Notes: a model not told the origin generated them from the sequence alone. A DNA stretch of 64,000 nt from an uncultured Bacilli bacterium (GCA_934119965.1 CAKOTA010000006.1:1-64000), one strand, 5' to 3'; shown: positions 16,424 to 24,700, counted from the first letter of the stretch. A program made the numbers and translations.

Positions 16424-16648
16424 ATGAAAAGTAATCTAATTTACAATAGTGATAAGTTATATGTTAATTTAGATGGAAAGGCAAATAAGAAAGATTTTAA
16501 AAATCTTTGTAATAAGATTGATTATTTGGTTAATGAATATCAGATTAATGATGTAGTTTTTAGTGTTGCTAAATTAGATAAAAGTATAGATAAATTAATA
16601 AATGATTATAAATATGAATTTAGTGGTGAGATAACTATTGAAAAATAG
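16424..16648 (+). CDS. Hypothetical small protein
   Basis: A 74-residue protein. ATG 16424 follows AGGTGAT, with a TATAGT box just upstream, so this start is preferred over an earlier in-frame ATG. It has alternating hydrophobic strands and Lys-rich helices (LYVNLDGKANKKDFKNL, QINDVVFSVAKLD), resembling a small alpha/beta fold. The pattern is loosely like an STAS-type domain, but I cannot assign it. It sits directly before the tRNA genes. Confidence 0.6.
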   Translation: MKSNLIYNSDKLYVNLDGKANKKDFKNLCNKIDYLVNEYQINDVVFSVAKLDKSIDKLINDYKYEFSGEITIEK

Positions 16649-16676
16649 TTTTTTTATGTGTTATAATTAAATTGCT

Positions 16677-16753
16677 GGTCCGTTGGTGAAGTGGTTTAAC
16701 ACGTTGCCCTCTCAAGGCAATATTCATGAGTTCGAACCTCATACGGATCACCA
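16677..16753 (+). tRNA. tRNA-Glu (CTC)
   Basis: The 77-base cloverleaf has acceptor GGTCCGT/ACGGATC (one G-T pair), anticodon stem TTGCC/GGCAA with loop CTCTCAA (anticodon CTC, codon GAG), T-arm ATGAG-TTCGAAC-CTCAT, and an encoded CCA end. TATAAT lies just upstream (16659). In an AT-rich genome a separate CTC isoacceptor is a minor tRNA. Confidence 0.9.
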
Positions 16754-16795
16754 TATTAAATATTAAATCAATATTAATTATTGATTTTTTTAAAA

Positions 16796-16869
16796 GCCAA
16801 TTTAGTTTAGTGGTAAAACAAATCCCTCGTAATGATTAGAGATAAGTTCGATTCTTATAATTGGCACCA
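16796..16869 (+). tRNA. tRNA-Thr (CGT)
   Basis: The 74-base gene has acceptor GCCAATT/AATTGGC, D-arm GTTT-AGTGGTA-AAAC, loop CTCGTAA (anticodon CGT, codon ACG), T-arm ATAAG-TTCGATT-CTTAT, and an encoded CCA. The base pair closing the anticodon loop is a C-T mismatch, so the stem is imperfect. Its 3' end GGCACCA recurs at the boundaries of every cassette in the island that follows, so it is the probable integration target. Confidence 0.85.
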
Positions 16870-16987
16870 TATTGATACTAAACTCGAACTATAAAAGTTC
16901 GAGTTTTAAAATGATTAAATTTATGCTAAAATATTTGTGTAGATTAAATTCATTTTTTCAATTTAGAAACATACTTGCAAATTGACA
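16863..16987 (+). repeat. Island boundary repeat R1 (tRNA-Thr 3' end and downstream)
   Basis: GGCACCA of the tRNA is followed by ATTGATA, a terminator hairpin (CTCGAACT/AGTTCGAG plus T run), and an ~85-base block ending TTTAGAAACATACTTGC then AAATTGACA. The block from TTTTAAAATGATTAAATTT onward is nearly identical in R2 (one substitution visible). This is the left edge of the cassette island. From 16988 to 17071 I see only a promoter (TATAAT at 17043) and a ribosome site. Confidence 0.75.
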
Positions 16988-17071
16988 TAATCAATTAGCA
17001 TGCGGAATTACAGTTAGTGGTTCAATTTTAAATAAGTTGTGATATAATAGTGAGTCAAAAGGAGGAAAAAT

Positions 17072-17731
17072 ATGATTAGTACAAGTAGTTATAATAATTG
17101 GCAATCAGATAAGTATATTACATACTCTATTTCTGGCAATCGTGGAAAAGATGCAAATTACCAAGGAAGATGCTATCCCGGGTTAGCACCAAAACTTTCT
17201 TTTTGGAAAACATGGCATGATAATATTGGAAAAGTTTCTGATGAAGAAAATAATAGATATTATGTTCAAGAATATTGGAATCAGGTATTATCAAAGTTAG
17301 ATCCAGAACAAGTTTATAGGGAATTAGATTATTCAGTATTATTATGTTATGAATCAAATGCTGAATTTTGTCATAGACATATAGTAGCTGCATGGTTTGA
17401 AATATTATTAGGTGTAAATGTCCCTGAAACAAAGGCAAATGACTATGCAATAGAAGAAGTAGAAAGACCAGCATATATTAAACAATATTTAGAAGAGGCA
17501 ATGAGACATAATAGAAATATGAGAGGATTTAATTCTTTAAGAGCATTATATTTATTTGAAAAAGGTGAGAAATTAGAGAGTTTGGCAAATGAATTAGAAG
17601 AAAAAAGCGGCAAATGTTATGGTGATTATAGACAGGCTGCCTGCTACCTTAGATGTGATGCAGACGAAGTTGAATCAGAATATAATAAAAATCATAGTAA
17701 AAATTCATTAGTAAAAACTAAAAAAATATGA
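17072..17731 (+). CDS. DUF488-like cassette protein
   Basis: A 219-residue soluble protein with a strong ribosome site (AAAGGAGG). The centre reads YSVLLCYESNAEFCHRHIVAAW, matching the C-terminal signature of DUF488 (LCYE-x-p-x-x-CHR). The N-terminal half (SISGNRGKDANYQG...PKLSFWKTWHDNIG) also fits the Arg/Lys-rich early part of that family. DUF488 proteins occur in phages and mobile regions; biochemical function is not established. It is the only gene of the first cassette, between repeats R1 and R2. A hairpin GTTAGT/ACTAAC follows its stop. Confidence 0.65.
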   Translation: MISTSSYNNWQSDKYITYSISGNRGKDANYQGRCYPGLAPKLSFWKTWHDNIGKVSDEENNRYYVQEYWNQVLSKLDPEQVYRELDYSVLLCYESNAEFCHRHIVAAWFEILLGVNVPETKANDYAIEEVERPAYIKQYLEEAMRHNRNMRGFNSLRALYLFEKGEKLESLANELEEKSGKCYGDYRQAACYLRCDADEVESEYNKNHSKNSLVKTKKI

Positions 17732-17766
17732 ATACTATAGTTAGTTAATAATTATTACTAACTCTT

Positions 17767-17930
17767 TCTTTTGTTCTAGAAGTTGTTTTACTTCTTTCTT
17801 TAGGGCACCAGATTGATAGTAAACTCGAACACTTTTATTGTTCGGGTTTTAAAATGATTAAATTTATGCTAGAATATTTGTGTAGATTAAATTCATTTTT
17901 TCAATTTAGAAACATACTTGCAAATTGACA
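17767..17930 (+). repeat. Island boundary repeat R2
   Basis: A 40-base lead (TTTTGTTCTAGAAGTTG..., with GAAG...CTTC resembling a decayed T-arm) precedes GGCACCA at 17804-17810, then ATTGATAGTAAACTCGAAC. The hairpin is CTCGAACA/TGTTCGGG; its stem differs from R1 but still pairs. The block to AAATTGACA at 17930 matches R1. Confidence 0.75.
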
Positions 17931-17984
17931 CCAATATTAATTGATGCCAATAGTATTAATTACAATTAGAAGTTTGGTGGTAAT

Positions 17985-18689
17985 ATGACAAATAATATTA
18001 ATATAAAAGATATTTCTCAAATTAATATAAATAAAACTTTTTTTCACTATACTAATAAAAACAATTTAAATACTATTATAAAAAACGGTTTAGAGCCAAG
18101 AATAGGGAAAAATTCTTTATATGTAGAGAAAAGTAAAAAGGTATTTTTTTCTCAAGGAGGAACTGGAATATTAACTCTTATGGATGTTTGGCTAAGGTGG
18201 TTAACATCAAAATTTGGAATAAGTAATCAAATTTATTGTTTGGGAACTTTTTATATGAGAATGCCATTATGTATTAAATGTATTCCTAATTATGTTGTTA
18301 GTAAATTTTTAAAAAGTAAAAATAAACGCATAAAAGTATTTAATCAACTTAAAAATATCTTAGATAATAGTGTTTTTTTGATTTTAGATTTAGAGGAAAA
18401 TGTAGATTTTGACTACAATGATTTAGATGAAGTAAAGGAGACTTATTATGAGAGCTTTTTAAAGTTGTTATATCCTAGCGTAAGTGATTTAAAGGATAAA
18501 AAAATGGAGTATTGGAATATGCATACATACTCTAATAAGGTGATTGATAGTTCAAAAATTTCGTTATTAAAAGATAAAGATGAATATTCTGCTAGTAAGA
18601 TATTAAAACAATTAATAGATGATAATATTTTATATGTAAAACAGAATCTTGATTTTTTATATGAATATTATAACTATTTTTATAATTAA
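17985..18689 (+). CDS. Cassette protein with ART-like N-terminal motif, function unknown
   Basis: A 234-residue protein with a ribosome site GGTGGTAAT. Near the N-terminus it reads FFHYTNKNNLNTIIKNGLEPRIG, the H-Y-T...I-x-x-x-GL pattern seen at the start of several ADP-ribosyltransferase-fold families (DarT/DUF4433 and relatives). A Gln-Gly-Gly stretch (FFSQGGTGIL) follows. The remaining sequence has no motif I can assign. No antitoxin-like partner lies beside it. The ART link is pattern-based and tentative. Single gene of the second cassette, between R2 and R3. Confidence 0.55.
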   Translation: MTNNINIKDISQININKTFFHYTNKNNLNTIIKNGLEPRIGKNSLYVEKSKKVFFSQGGTGILTLMDVWLRWLTSKFGISNQIYCLGTFYMRMPLCIKCIPNYVVSKFLKSKNKRIKVFNQLKNILDNSVFLILDLEENVDFDYNDLDEVKETYYESFLKLLYPSVSDLKDKKMEYWNMHTYSNKVIDSSKISLLKDKDEYSASKILKQLIDDNILYVKQNLDFLYEYYNYFYN

Positions 18690-18694
18690 CTATA

Positions 18695-18860
18695 ATTTTT
18701 TGTTGGTTGTTCTACTTCTTTCCTTAGGGCACCAGATTGATAGTTACTCGAATTTTTTCGAGATAACATAAAAACTACTCTCAAAATTAAATTGAAAGTA
18801 GTTTTATTTTGATAATTTAGAAACACACTTACAAATTGACATAATCATTATGCATGTATA
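18695..18860 (+). repeat. Island boundary repeat R3
   Basis: The lead TTGTTCTACTTCTTTCCTTAG precedes GGCACCA at 18728-18734, then GATTGATAGTTACTCGAAT. The hairpin is CTCGAA/TTCGAG. A second inverted repeat (AAACTACT...AGTAGTTTT) is inserted, and the unit ends TTTAGAAACACACTTACAAATTGAC. The middle differs from R1/R2 but both ends match. Confidence 0.7.
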
Positions 18861-18877
18861 ATAAATATTATATATTT

Positions 18878-20185
18878 TTAATCAGTTACCTTATTAAATA
18901 AACTATTCTTTATATATAATATGTCTTCTATGGATTTTCCTATATTAAATCTTCCATTTCCTACTGGATAAAAAACTGAATAACATTTATATTTTTTATT
19001 ATTAATAATTTTTTCAAATTGTTTTTTTCTACATTGAGAAACAGATATTTTTTCATTTAGTACAATCGAACTAACTTGATTACCAAATAATACTATTACT
19101 TTTGGATTAATAATCTCAATTTCTTTTTCTAATAAATGTAGGTATTCTTTGTAAACACTATCTGGTAATGGTCTTGCATCTATTTGTGTGCACTTTCCTA
19201 AATTAGTTATAAAATATTTGTGTTTTTTTACATTTTCATATACAATGCTTGCAAACTCTTCAGTCCAATCAGTACCTTTAATATTTTTAATTTTATTATA
19301 TATATCTTCATCAAGCATTCCGAGTGAATAAAACAAATTCCAAATGTTTTTAGTTCCTATCCAAGGAGATTTTAATCCTTTCCAATTCTTGGAAGATGCA
19401 ATATTTTTTTTTGTTGGATTCATAAATACAAAGCAAATATCAGGGTTTTTATCACATCCACCATTATAGATAGAATCTAATTCTTTAGCTCCATACTTTT
19501 GTTGCAATTTATCATACTCTTTAGTTAAATCACCTAAAGTCATACACAACTCCTTTGTTAGCTTTTTATCTTTATTTTGTTCCATTGAAGTTATTGTATT
19601 TAATATAAAATCAAAAATATCTTTTTGTTCTACATCCATAGTGTTTTTCTCTTCTTCTTCAGTTAATTCAGATTTAAACTTACCAACTGACTCTATTATT
19701 TGAATGGAAGCTAAAGGGTAACCTTCATCTATTATTTCACTTTTCCTATTAGTAAATTCACGATTTGCTTTATATTCAAAAGTAAATGTATCATCACCAT
19801 TAACAATAGCTACACCTTTTAGAAAATAACCACGTAGTTTTCCATTGGCACCATATTGATTTACTAAAGAAGTATAATAATCTATCATTTCATCATCATT
19901 TAATCTTTTTCCATTTACTCTTCTTACATGAGTACCAGGTTGTATTTCATCTGGCACATCATCTAAAAATAATCCTTCATCTAAAGCAATTGTTGTCATA
20001 TTACTTAAATTATTATATTCAGTAGCTTTTATAATAGCATTTTCAATAGGATTTTTACCTGTTTCATCAACATCTGCTTCAATATTTAAATCGTTTAAGG
20101 TTACGATATCTAATCCTTTTTCTTTTAATTTTGTTCCATAATATCTAATCTTGGCTTTGTTTGTGGTTGCTAATAAATACTTCAT
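18878..20185 (-). CDS. HAM1-like NTP pyrophosphatase fused to a uracil-DNA-glycosylase-like domain
   Basis: A 435-residue two-domain protein, ATG after GGAGGT. Residues 1-~175 are HAM1/ITPase-like (LLATTNKAKIRYYGTKL, TIALDEGLFLDD, NREFTNRKSEI), a family that hydrolyses non-canonical purine NTPs. Residues ~240-430 resemble a family 4/5-type uracil-DNA glycosylase: FVFMNPTKKNI...SPWIGTKN (motif A region), FITNLGKCTQID, EIINPKVIVLFGNQ, and FYPVGNGRF as the terminal motif. Canonical Asp/Glu and HPS residues are not fully conserved, so glycosylase activity is uncertain. It is the only minus-strand gene in the island, between R3 and R4. Confidence 0.75.
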   Translation of the reverse strand: MKYLLATTNKAKIRYYGTKLKEKGLDIVTLNDLNIEADVDETGKNPIENAIIKATEYNNLSNMTTIALDEGLFLDDVPDEIQPGTHVRRVNGKRLNDDEMIDYYTSLVNQYGANGKLRGYFLKGVAIVNGDDTFTFEYKANREFTNRKSEIIDEGYPLASIQIIESVGKFKSELTEEEEKNTMDVEQKDIFDFILNTITSMEQNKDKKLTKELCMTLGDLTKEYDKLQQKYGAKELDSIYNGGCDKNPDICFVFMNPTKKNIASSKNWKGLKSPWIGTKNIWNLFYSLGMLDEDIYNKIKNIKGTDWTEEFASIVYENVKKHKYFITNLGKCTQIDARPLPDSVYKEYLHLLEKEIEIINPKVIVLFGNQVSSIVLNEKISVSQCRKKQFEKIINNKKYKCYSVFYPVGNGRFNIGKSIEDILYIKNSLFNKVTD

Positions 20186-20294
20186 TTTTGTACCTCCATT
20201 TTCTGTTTGATTATACCATATTTTGAGTATATTTACTAGTTAAGTATTTTATAATTTATATTTTTATGCTATACTCGTATCAGTTAATTTTATT

Positions 20295-20365
20295 ACTAAC
20301 TTTTTCTTTTGTTCGAAGAGTTGTTCTGCTTCTTTCCTTAGAGGGCATCAGATTGATTGATACTT
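20295..20365 (+). repeat. Island boundary repeat R4
   Basis: TTACTAACTTTTTCTTTTG and TTGTTCTGCTTCTTTCCTTAG lead into GGCATCA (20344-20350, one change from GGCACCA) and GATTGATTGATACTTGG. Only the left part of the unit is recognisable. The 262-base space from 20186 to 20447 otherwise holds a TATACT-type promoter for the minus-strand gene's neighbour and nothing else I can identify. Confidence 0.6.
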
Positions 20366-20447
20366 GGACATGTCCTGAGTTTTAGTAATAGATTGCTAAC
20401 AGAAATGTTAGTTTTTTTTACTTAAATCGAAAGGATGAGTAACGATT

Positions 20448-20711
20448 ATGTTTGAGATAGAAACTAAAAACTTAAAAATAAGTGATGAACTTAATAGAAA
20501 GTCGGTTTGCTTGTGTTAAATATGAATTTATACTAGGTAATATTAAGTCAATTAAAAATACCAATGTTGCCTATGTAAAACCTCATATTTTAAAAGTTAA
20601 AGGAAATGATTACTTAATCTAGAAGAATGCAAAGAAGTCTTTATGAATGGCTATAATGACAAAATAAAACAAAAAGATTTAGAAATCTATCTAAAAAGGA
20701 AAGATAATTAA
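20448..20711 (+). pseudogene. Frameshifted small cassette gene
   Basis: An ATG after AAAGGATGAG begins MFEIETKNLKISDELNRKS. Three frames must then be joined: a +1-type shift near 20502 continues RFACVKYEFILGNIKSIKN and VAYVKPHILKVKGNDYL, and a second shift near 20620 continues EECKEVFMNGYNDKIKQKD and ends YLKRKDN at 20711. The pieces read as one ~95-residue soluble protein. I do not recognise the family. Confidence 0.55.
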
Positions 20712-20786
20712 CTGAATTTTATGGTAAAATTGATATAGGAAAACGGTTAGTCAGACTTGCCTGACTATTTAGAAAGGAGCAAAAAT

Positions 20787-21680
20787 ATGGCAAAAGACTT
20801 AGTAAAAACTGAAATAAATGTTATAGATAATAAAATAGGAATAATGAGAATTGGAGATGTTGATTATATATCACTTACTGATTTAGCAAAATATCAAAAT
20901 CCAGAAGATCCATCAGGCGTAATTAGAAATTGGATGTCTAATAAAAATTCATTTGATTATTATGGTTTGTGGGAACAAATAAATAATGAAAATTTTAATT
21001 CCGTGGAATTTCACGTAATTAAAACTGAAGAAGCACCATACAATAGATTCACTATGACTCCAAAGAGATGGAAAGAGAAATTTAATGCAATAGGTATTGT
21101 TCCAAGCGCAGGAAAATATAGTGTTGGAACATTTGCTCATCCTGATATAGCATTTGAATTTGCTAGTTGGTTAAGTCCAGAATTTAAACTTTATTTAATA
21201 AAAGAATTTGAAAGATTAAAGAAAAATGAAGCATACCAACAAAAATTAGAATGGCATGCTAACAGGGTTTTATCAAAAGTAAATTATGTAGTTCATACAG
21301 ATGCAGTTAAAAATTATATAGTTCCTATACTAACAGAAGAACAAAAAAGATTTGTATATGCTGAAGAAGCTGATGTATTAAATGTAGCATTATTTGGAAT
21401 GACTGCTAAAGAATGGAGACAAGAAAATCCAGAACTTGCTAAAAAAGGAAATATTAGAGACTATACAGATTTATTACATTTAGTAATATTAAATAATTTA
21501 GAAAATACAAATGCAGAGTTTATAAAATTAGGTATATCACAGAGTGAAAGATTAATTAGTTTAAATAATTCTGCTAGAAATCAAATGGAAATATTAAAAA
21601 ATAATAATGGTATTAAAGAATTAGAATTATTACAAGAAAGAATAAATGATAATAATAAAGTTTTGATAGAAAATAAATAG
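20787..21680 (+). CDS. KilA-N domain protein
   Basis: A 297-residue protein starting at ATG 20787 after AAAGGAGC. Residues ~20-145 match the KilA-N DNA-binding domain of phage and mobile-element proteins (YISLTDLAKYQNPEDPSG, IRNWMSNKN, FEFASWLSPEFKLYLIKEFERLK). The C-terminal half is helical, with YTDLLHLVILNNLENTNAEF near residue 230, as in bacterial KilA-N proteins found singly. Role probably regulatory or phage-related; target unknown. It lies in the same cassette as the preceding broken gene. Confidence 0.85.
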   Translation: MAKDLVKTEINVIDNKIGIMRIGDVDYISLTDLAKYQNPEDPSGVIRNWMSNKNSFDYYGLWEQINNENFNSVEFHVIKTEEAPYNRFTMTPKRWKEKFNAIGIVPSAGKYSVGTFAHPDIAFEFASWLSPEFKLYLIKEFERLKKNEAYQQKLEWHANRVLSKVNYVVHTDAVKNYIVPILTEEQKRFVYAEEADVLNVALFGMTAKEWRQENPELAKKGNIRDYTDLLHLVILNNLENTNAEFIKLGISQSERLISLNNSARNQMEILKNNNGIKELELLQERINDNNKVLIENK

Positions 21681-21712
21681 TATTATTAATTTTATGGTGT
21701 ATAATTAGTTTA

Positions 21713-22320
21713 GTGGTGCTGGGAAAACAAGTTTAGTAAATTTAATTCCGCGATTTTATGAACTGACTAGTGGAAATATTTTAATTAATGGTATTGATTA
21801 CAATGAGTATTCTTTGAGTGATTTAAGAAGTAGAATAGGTTATGTTTTTCAAGATCCAATAATATTTAATATGAGTATATATGATAATCTAAAATTTGGA
21901 AATGATGATGTAACAAATGAACAAATAGAAAAAGTTTGTACTGAAATAGGACTAGATGAAAAAATTAAATCATTACCTAATGGTTATAATACATTAATTG
22001 ATATATATTCAGATTTATTGTCATATGGTGAAAAACAATTGTTAAATTTTTCAAGAGAAATTTTAAGAAAAACTGATGTTATAATTCTTGATGAAGTGAC
22101 ATCAAATTTAGATTTGGAATTTGAAAAAAAAGTAATGATAGCTAATAAAAGAGTTTTAGAAAATAAGATTTCATTTGTTATTGCACATAGATTAAACACA
22201 ATAAAGGATGCAGACTTAATTTTTTATTTACAAGATGGAATTATTAAAGAATGTGGAACTCATAAAGATTTAGTAAAATTAAAAGGCGAGTATTTTAAAT
22301 TATATTTTAACAAAAAATAA
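21713..22320 (+). pseudogene. ABC exporter ATPase fragment
   Basis: The frame starts abruptly within the Walker A motif (SGAGKTSLVN) directly after an in-frame TAG; the membrane domain and the start are absent. It contains the Q-loop (GYVFQDPIIF), a signature of LSYGEKQ (normally LSGGQ), Walker B VIILDEVTSNLD and the H-loop AHRLNTI. This is the C-terminal ~200 residues of a MsbA/LmrA-type exporter half. An internal ATG at 21814 could only give a protein without a P-loop. The upstream junction sequence TAGTTTAGTGGT equals part of the tRNA-Thr D-arm. Confidence 0.8.
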
Positions 22321-22741
22321 GTATATTTAATAAGTTTTGTGTTTAATTCTTATAGAAATTAATTTTTTAAAAAAATTTCTAAATGTCTATAACTGACGCA
22401 CTAGATTGATTGATACTCGAATTTTTCGAAATAATATAAAAACTACTATCAAATTAAATTGGAAGTAGTTTTATTTTGCTAATTTATAAACATATTTGTA
22501 AATCAACATATTAATTAGTGTATGTAAATATTTTGAAGAATTTTAAATAGTAATTGTTATAAATCTATAATTCTTATGTTATAATTGGGATATGAGTAAT
22601 AAAATAAAAGAGTATAAAAGAAAAAAAATAAATTTAGTAAAGTTTTAAGTAGGTTTTTGAAAGGATTAGATTTCCTATTTTAGAATATATAAAGATTAAT
22701 AATTATATAGAATTATTAAAAGAAGATAGGAGGAAATAAAT
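22321..22741 (+). repeat. Island boundary repeat R5 and flanking non-coding sequence
   Basis: At 22396-22525 the unit CGCACTAGATTGATTGATACTCGA recurs in decayed form, with hairpin TCGAATTTTTCGA, the AAACTACT/AGTAGTTTT inverted repeat of R3, and the end ATTTATAAACATATTTGTAAATC. It marks the right edge of the island. After it, 22592-22650 holds an 18-codon ATG frame and AT-rich sequence that looks like decayed coding DNA; nothing else is supported up to the ribosome site of the next gene. Confidence 0.55.
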
Positions 22742-23461
22742 ATGAGCAAGGAATTAAATAATAAAATTAAATTATTAATAAGTGATTATGATCAAACTTT
22801 TTATTTAAATGATGAAGATATTGAAATTAATAAAAAAGCAGTTGATAAATTTAGAAAAGATGGTAATATTTTTATAATTGCTACTGGTAGAAGTTATATG
22901 GATTTTCATAATAAAGTAGATATGTATAATTTTAAATATGATTATGTAATTATTAATCATGGCGCAACAATATTAGATAAAAACGATAATGTATTTGCAA
23001 ACTTTTCTATAGACAATAAAATAATAAATAATATAAAGGAAGATTTGCAATTAGAAAAATCAATAAAGGGTTTTTGTTGTAGTAAATTAGAAAGTAGGGT
23101 TGACTTTGAACATGATGATCTAACAAAGATAAATGTTAGATATAATTCAAAAGAAGAAGCAATAGTTATTAACGAAATAATAAATAATAAATATCAAGAT
23201 TATATTAATTCTTATTATGTTACTGAAAATTCATTAGAAATAATTTCAAATAAAACAAATAAGTCAAATGCTATAAAGTTATTACTTGGTAAATTAAATA
23301 TATTACAAGAAAATGTTTATACAATTGGCGATGGTTATAGTGATATAGAAATGGTTAAAGATTTTAATGGATATGCTATGGTTAATTCAGTAGATGAATT
23401 AAAAAGGGTCGCCATAAAGGAACATAAAAGTGTTTCTGACTTAATAGAAGAAATAATATAG
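22742..23461 (+). CDS. Cof-type HAD-superfamily phosphatase
   Basis: A 239-residue HAD hydrolase with GATAGGAGGAAA before the ATG. Motif I is DYDQTFYLND (usual DxDxT), motif II is the ATGRS block, motif III is the Lys in NKTNKSNAIK, and motif IV is GDGYSDIEM. The cap between residues ~80 and 175 is of the C2 type, as in Cof/YbiV sugar-phosphate phosphatases. Slightly shorter than the usual 260-270. The substrate cannot be predicted. Confidence 0.85.
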   Translation: MSKELNNKIKLLISDYDQTFYLNDEDIEINKKAVDKFRKDGNIFIIATGRSYMDFHNKVDMYNFKYDYVIINHGATILDKNDNVFANFSIDNKIINNIKEDLQLEKSIKGFCCSKLESRVDFEHDDLTKINVRYNSKEEAIVINEIINNKYQDYINSYYVTENSLEIISNKTNKSNAIKLLLGKLNILQENVYTIGDGYSDIEMVKDFNGYAMVNSVDELKRVAIKEHKSVSDLIEEII

Positions 23462-23610
23462 GTGGTAGTTACGTAATTAATTGGAGATTTATTCAACATC
23501 TTGGAGATATAAGAAACCTTTGTGATCATAAAAAACAAAGGGAACCATCAAAAGAAGAAATAGAAGAATTAATAACTGGGACGAATAAAGTAATAAAAAC
23601 AATTTTTTAA
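23440..23610 (+). pseudogene. C-terminal remnant of a HEPN-type protein
   Basis: A frame without a start runs from 23440 to TAA at 23610 and encodes INWRFIQHLGDIRNLCDHKK followed by QREPSKEEIEELITGTNK. RNLCDH fits the R-N-x-x-x-H catalytic motif of HEPN RNases and abortive-infection proteins, and the following Pro-Ser-Lys-Glu-Glu-Ile helix is typical of the end of such a domain. The N-terminal part is missing at the junction with the HAD gene, so this is a relic. Confidence 0.5.
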
Positions 23611-23690
23611 ACCTTGCATATATTCTGATTTATTAAAACTTTATTTTTTTTAAAATTTATAATATAATTTAAATAGAAGGGAATGATAAA

Positions 23691-24401
23691 ATGTCTATAG
23701 CAGATGTAATTATAATTTTAGCAATTTTAATGGGGGCAGTTGTTGGATTTAAAAGAGGATTAACAACTCAATTAGTGAGTACAATTGGAATAATATTAGT
23801 AATAGTATTAGCTTTTATTCTAAAAAATCCAGTTTCAAAATTTATGTATGAAAATTTACCTTTCTTTGATTTTGGAGGATTATTAAAAGGTTTACCAGTA
23901 TTAAATATATTCGTTTATGAATTAATAGCGTTTATATTAGTTCTTTCTATTCTAGCAATCCTTTTAAAATTATTATTGAAAGTAACAAAAATATTTGAAT
24001 TCTTATTGAAATTAACAGTAGTACTTAGTATTCCGTCAAAAATAGGTGGCGCACTAGTAGGAATGATTGAAAATTTTATCTTTGTATTTATTGTTTTATA
24101 CATTTTAAACTTACCAATATTTGATTTTAGTATAAATTCAAAATATCAAGATAAAATATTAAATAATACACCAATATTGTCACAAATGGTTGATAAAAGT
24201 GTAAAAGTTATAGATGAATTTTCAGATTTAAAAGAAAAATATGAAAAAGAAGATAATTCAAATGAATTCAATAGAGAAACATTAGAACTATTCTTAAAGT
24301 ATGATGTAATTGATGTAGATGCAGTTGAAACATTAGTAAAAAAAGATAAATTAAAAATTAAAAATGCAGATGAAATAATTAAAAAATATAAGGAGGCATA
24401 A
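23691..24401 (+). CDS. CvpA-family membrane protein
   Basis: A 236-residue protein with a CvpA-type N-terminal domain: four hydrophobic segments (about residues 3-20, 26-44, 70-95, 118-142) with the conserved GFKRGLTTQLVSTIG turn. A soluble Lys/Glu-rich tail follows. CvpA proteins affect colicin export and envelope homeostasis in other bacteria; here the role is unknown. It is followed after two bases by thioredoxin, so the pair is co-transcribed. Confidence 0.85.
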   Translation: MSIADVIIILAILMGAVVGFKRGLTTQLVSTIGIILVIVLAFILKNPVSKFMYENLPFFDFGGLLKGLPVLNIFVYELIAFILVLSILAILLKLLLKVTKIFEFLLKLTVVLSIPSKIGGALVGMIENFIFVFIVLYILNLPIFDFSINSKYQDKILNNTPILSQMVDKSVKVIDEFSDLKEKYEKEDNSNEFNRETLELFLKYDVIDVDAVETLVKKDKLKIKNADEIIKKYKEA

Positions 24402-24403
24402 TT

Positions 24404-24700
24404 ATGGCATTAATACATTGTAATAATGATAACTTTAAAGAATTAATTAATGATGAATTAGTAATAGTAGATTTTTTTGCTACATGGTGTGGGCCATGTA
24501 GAATGTTAGGAACAGTGTTAGAAGAAATAAAAAATAATTATAAAATAGTAAAAGTGGACGTTGATGAATGTAGCGAAATTGCTAAAGAATTTGGTGTTAT
24601 GTCAGTTCCTACATTAATAAAATTTAAAAACGGAAAAGAAATAGAAAAAAATGTAGGATTTTTACCTAAAGAACAATTAATAGAATGGATAGAAAGATAA
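24404..24700 (+). CDS. trxA: Thioredoxin
   Basis: A 98-residue thioredoxin with the active site FFATWCGPCRM and the cis-Pro motif VMSVPTLIKF. Cytosolic dithiol reductant, usual length. The ribosome site AAGGAGG lies in the end of the CvpA gene. Confidence 0.96.
   Translation: MALIHCNNDNFKELINDELVIVDFFATWCGPCRMLGTVLEEIKNNYKIVKVDVDECSEIAKEFGVMSVPTLIKFKNGKEIEKNVGFLPKEQLIEWIER

Noticed and set aside
21814..22320. Functional ABC ATPase starting at ATG 21814
   Set aside because: This start would exclude the Walker A loop, and the frame is clearly homologous upstream to 21713, where it is cut.
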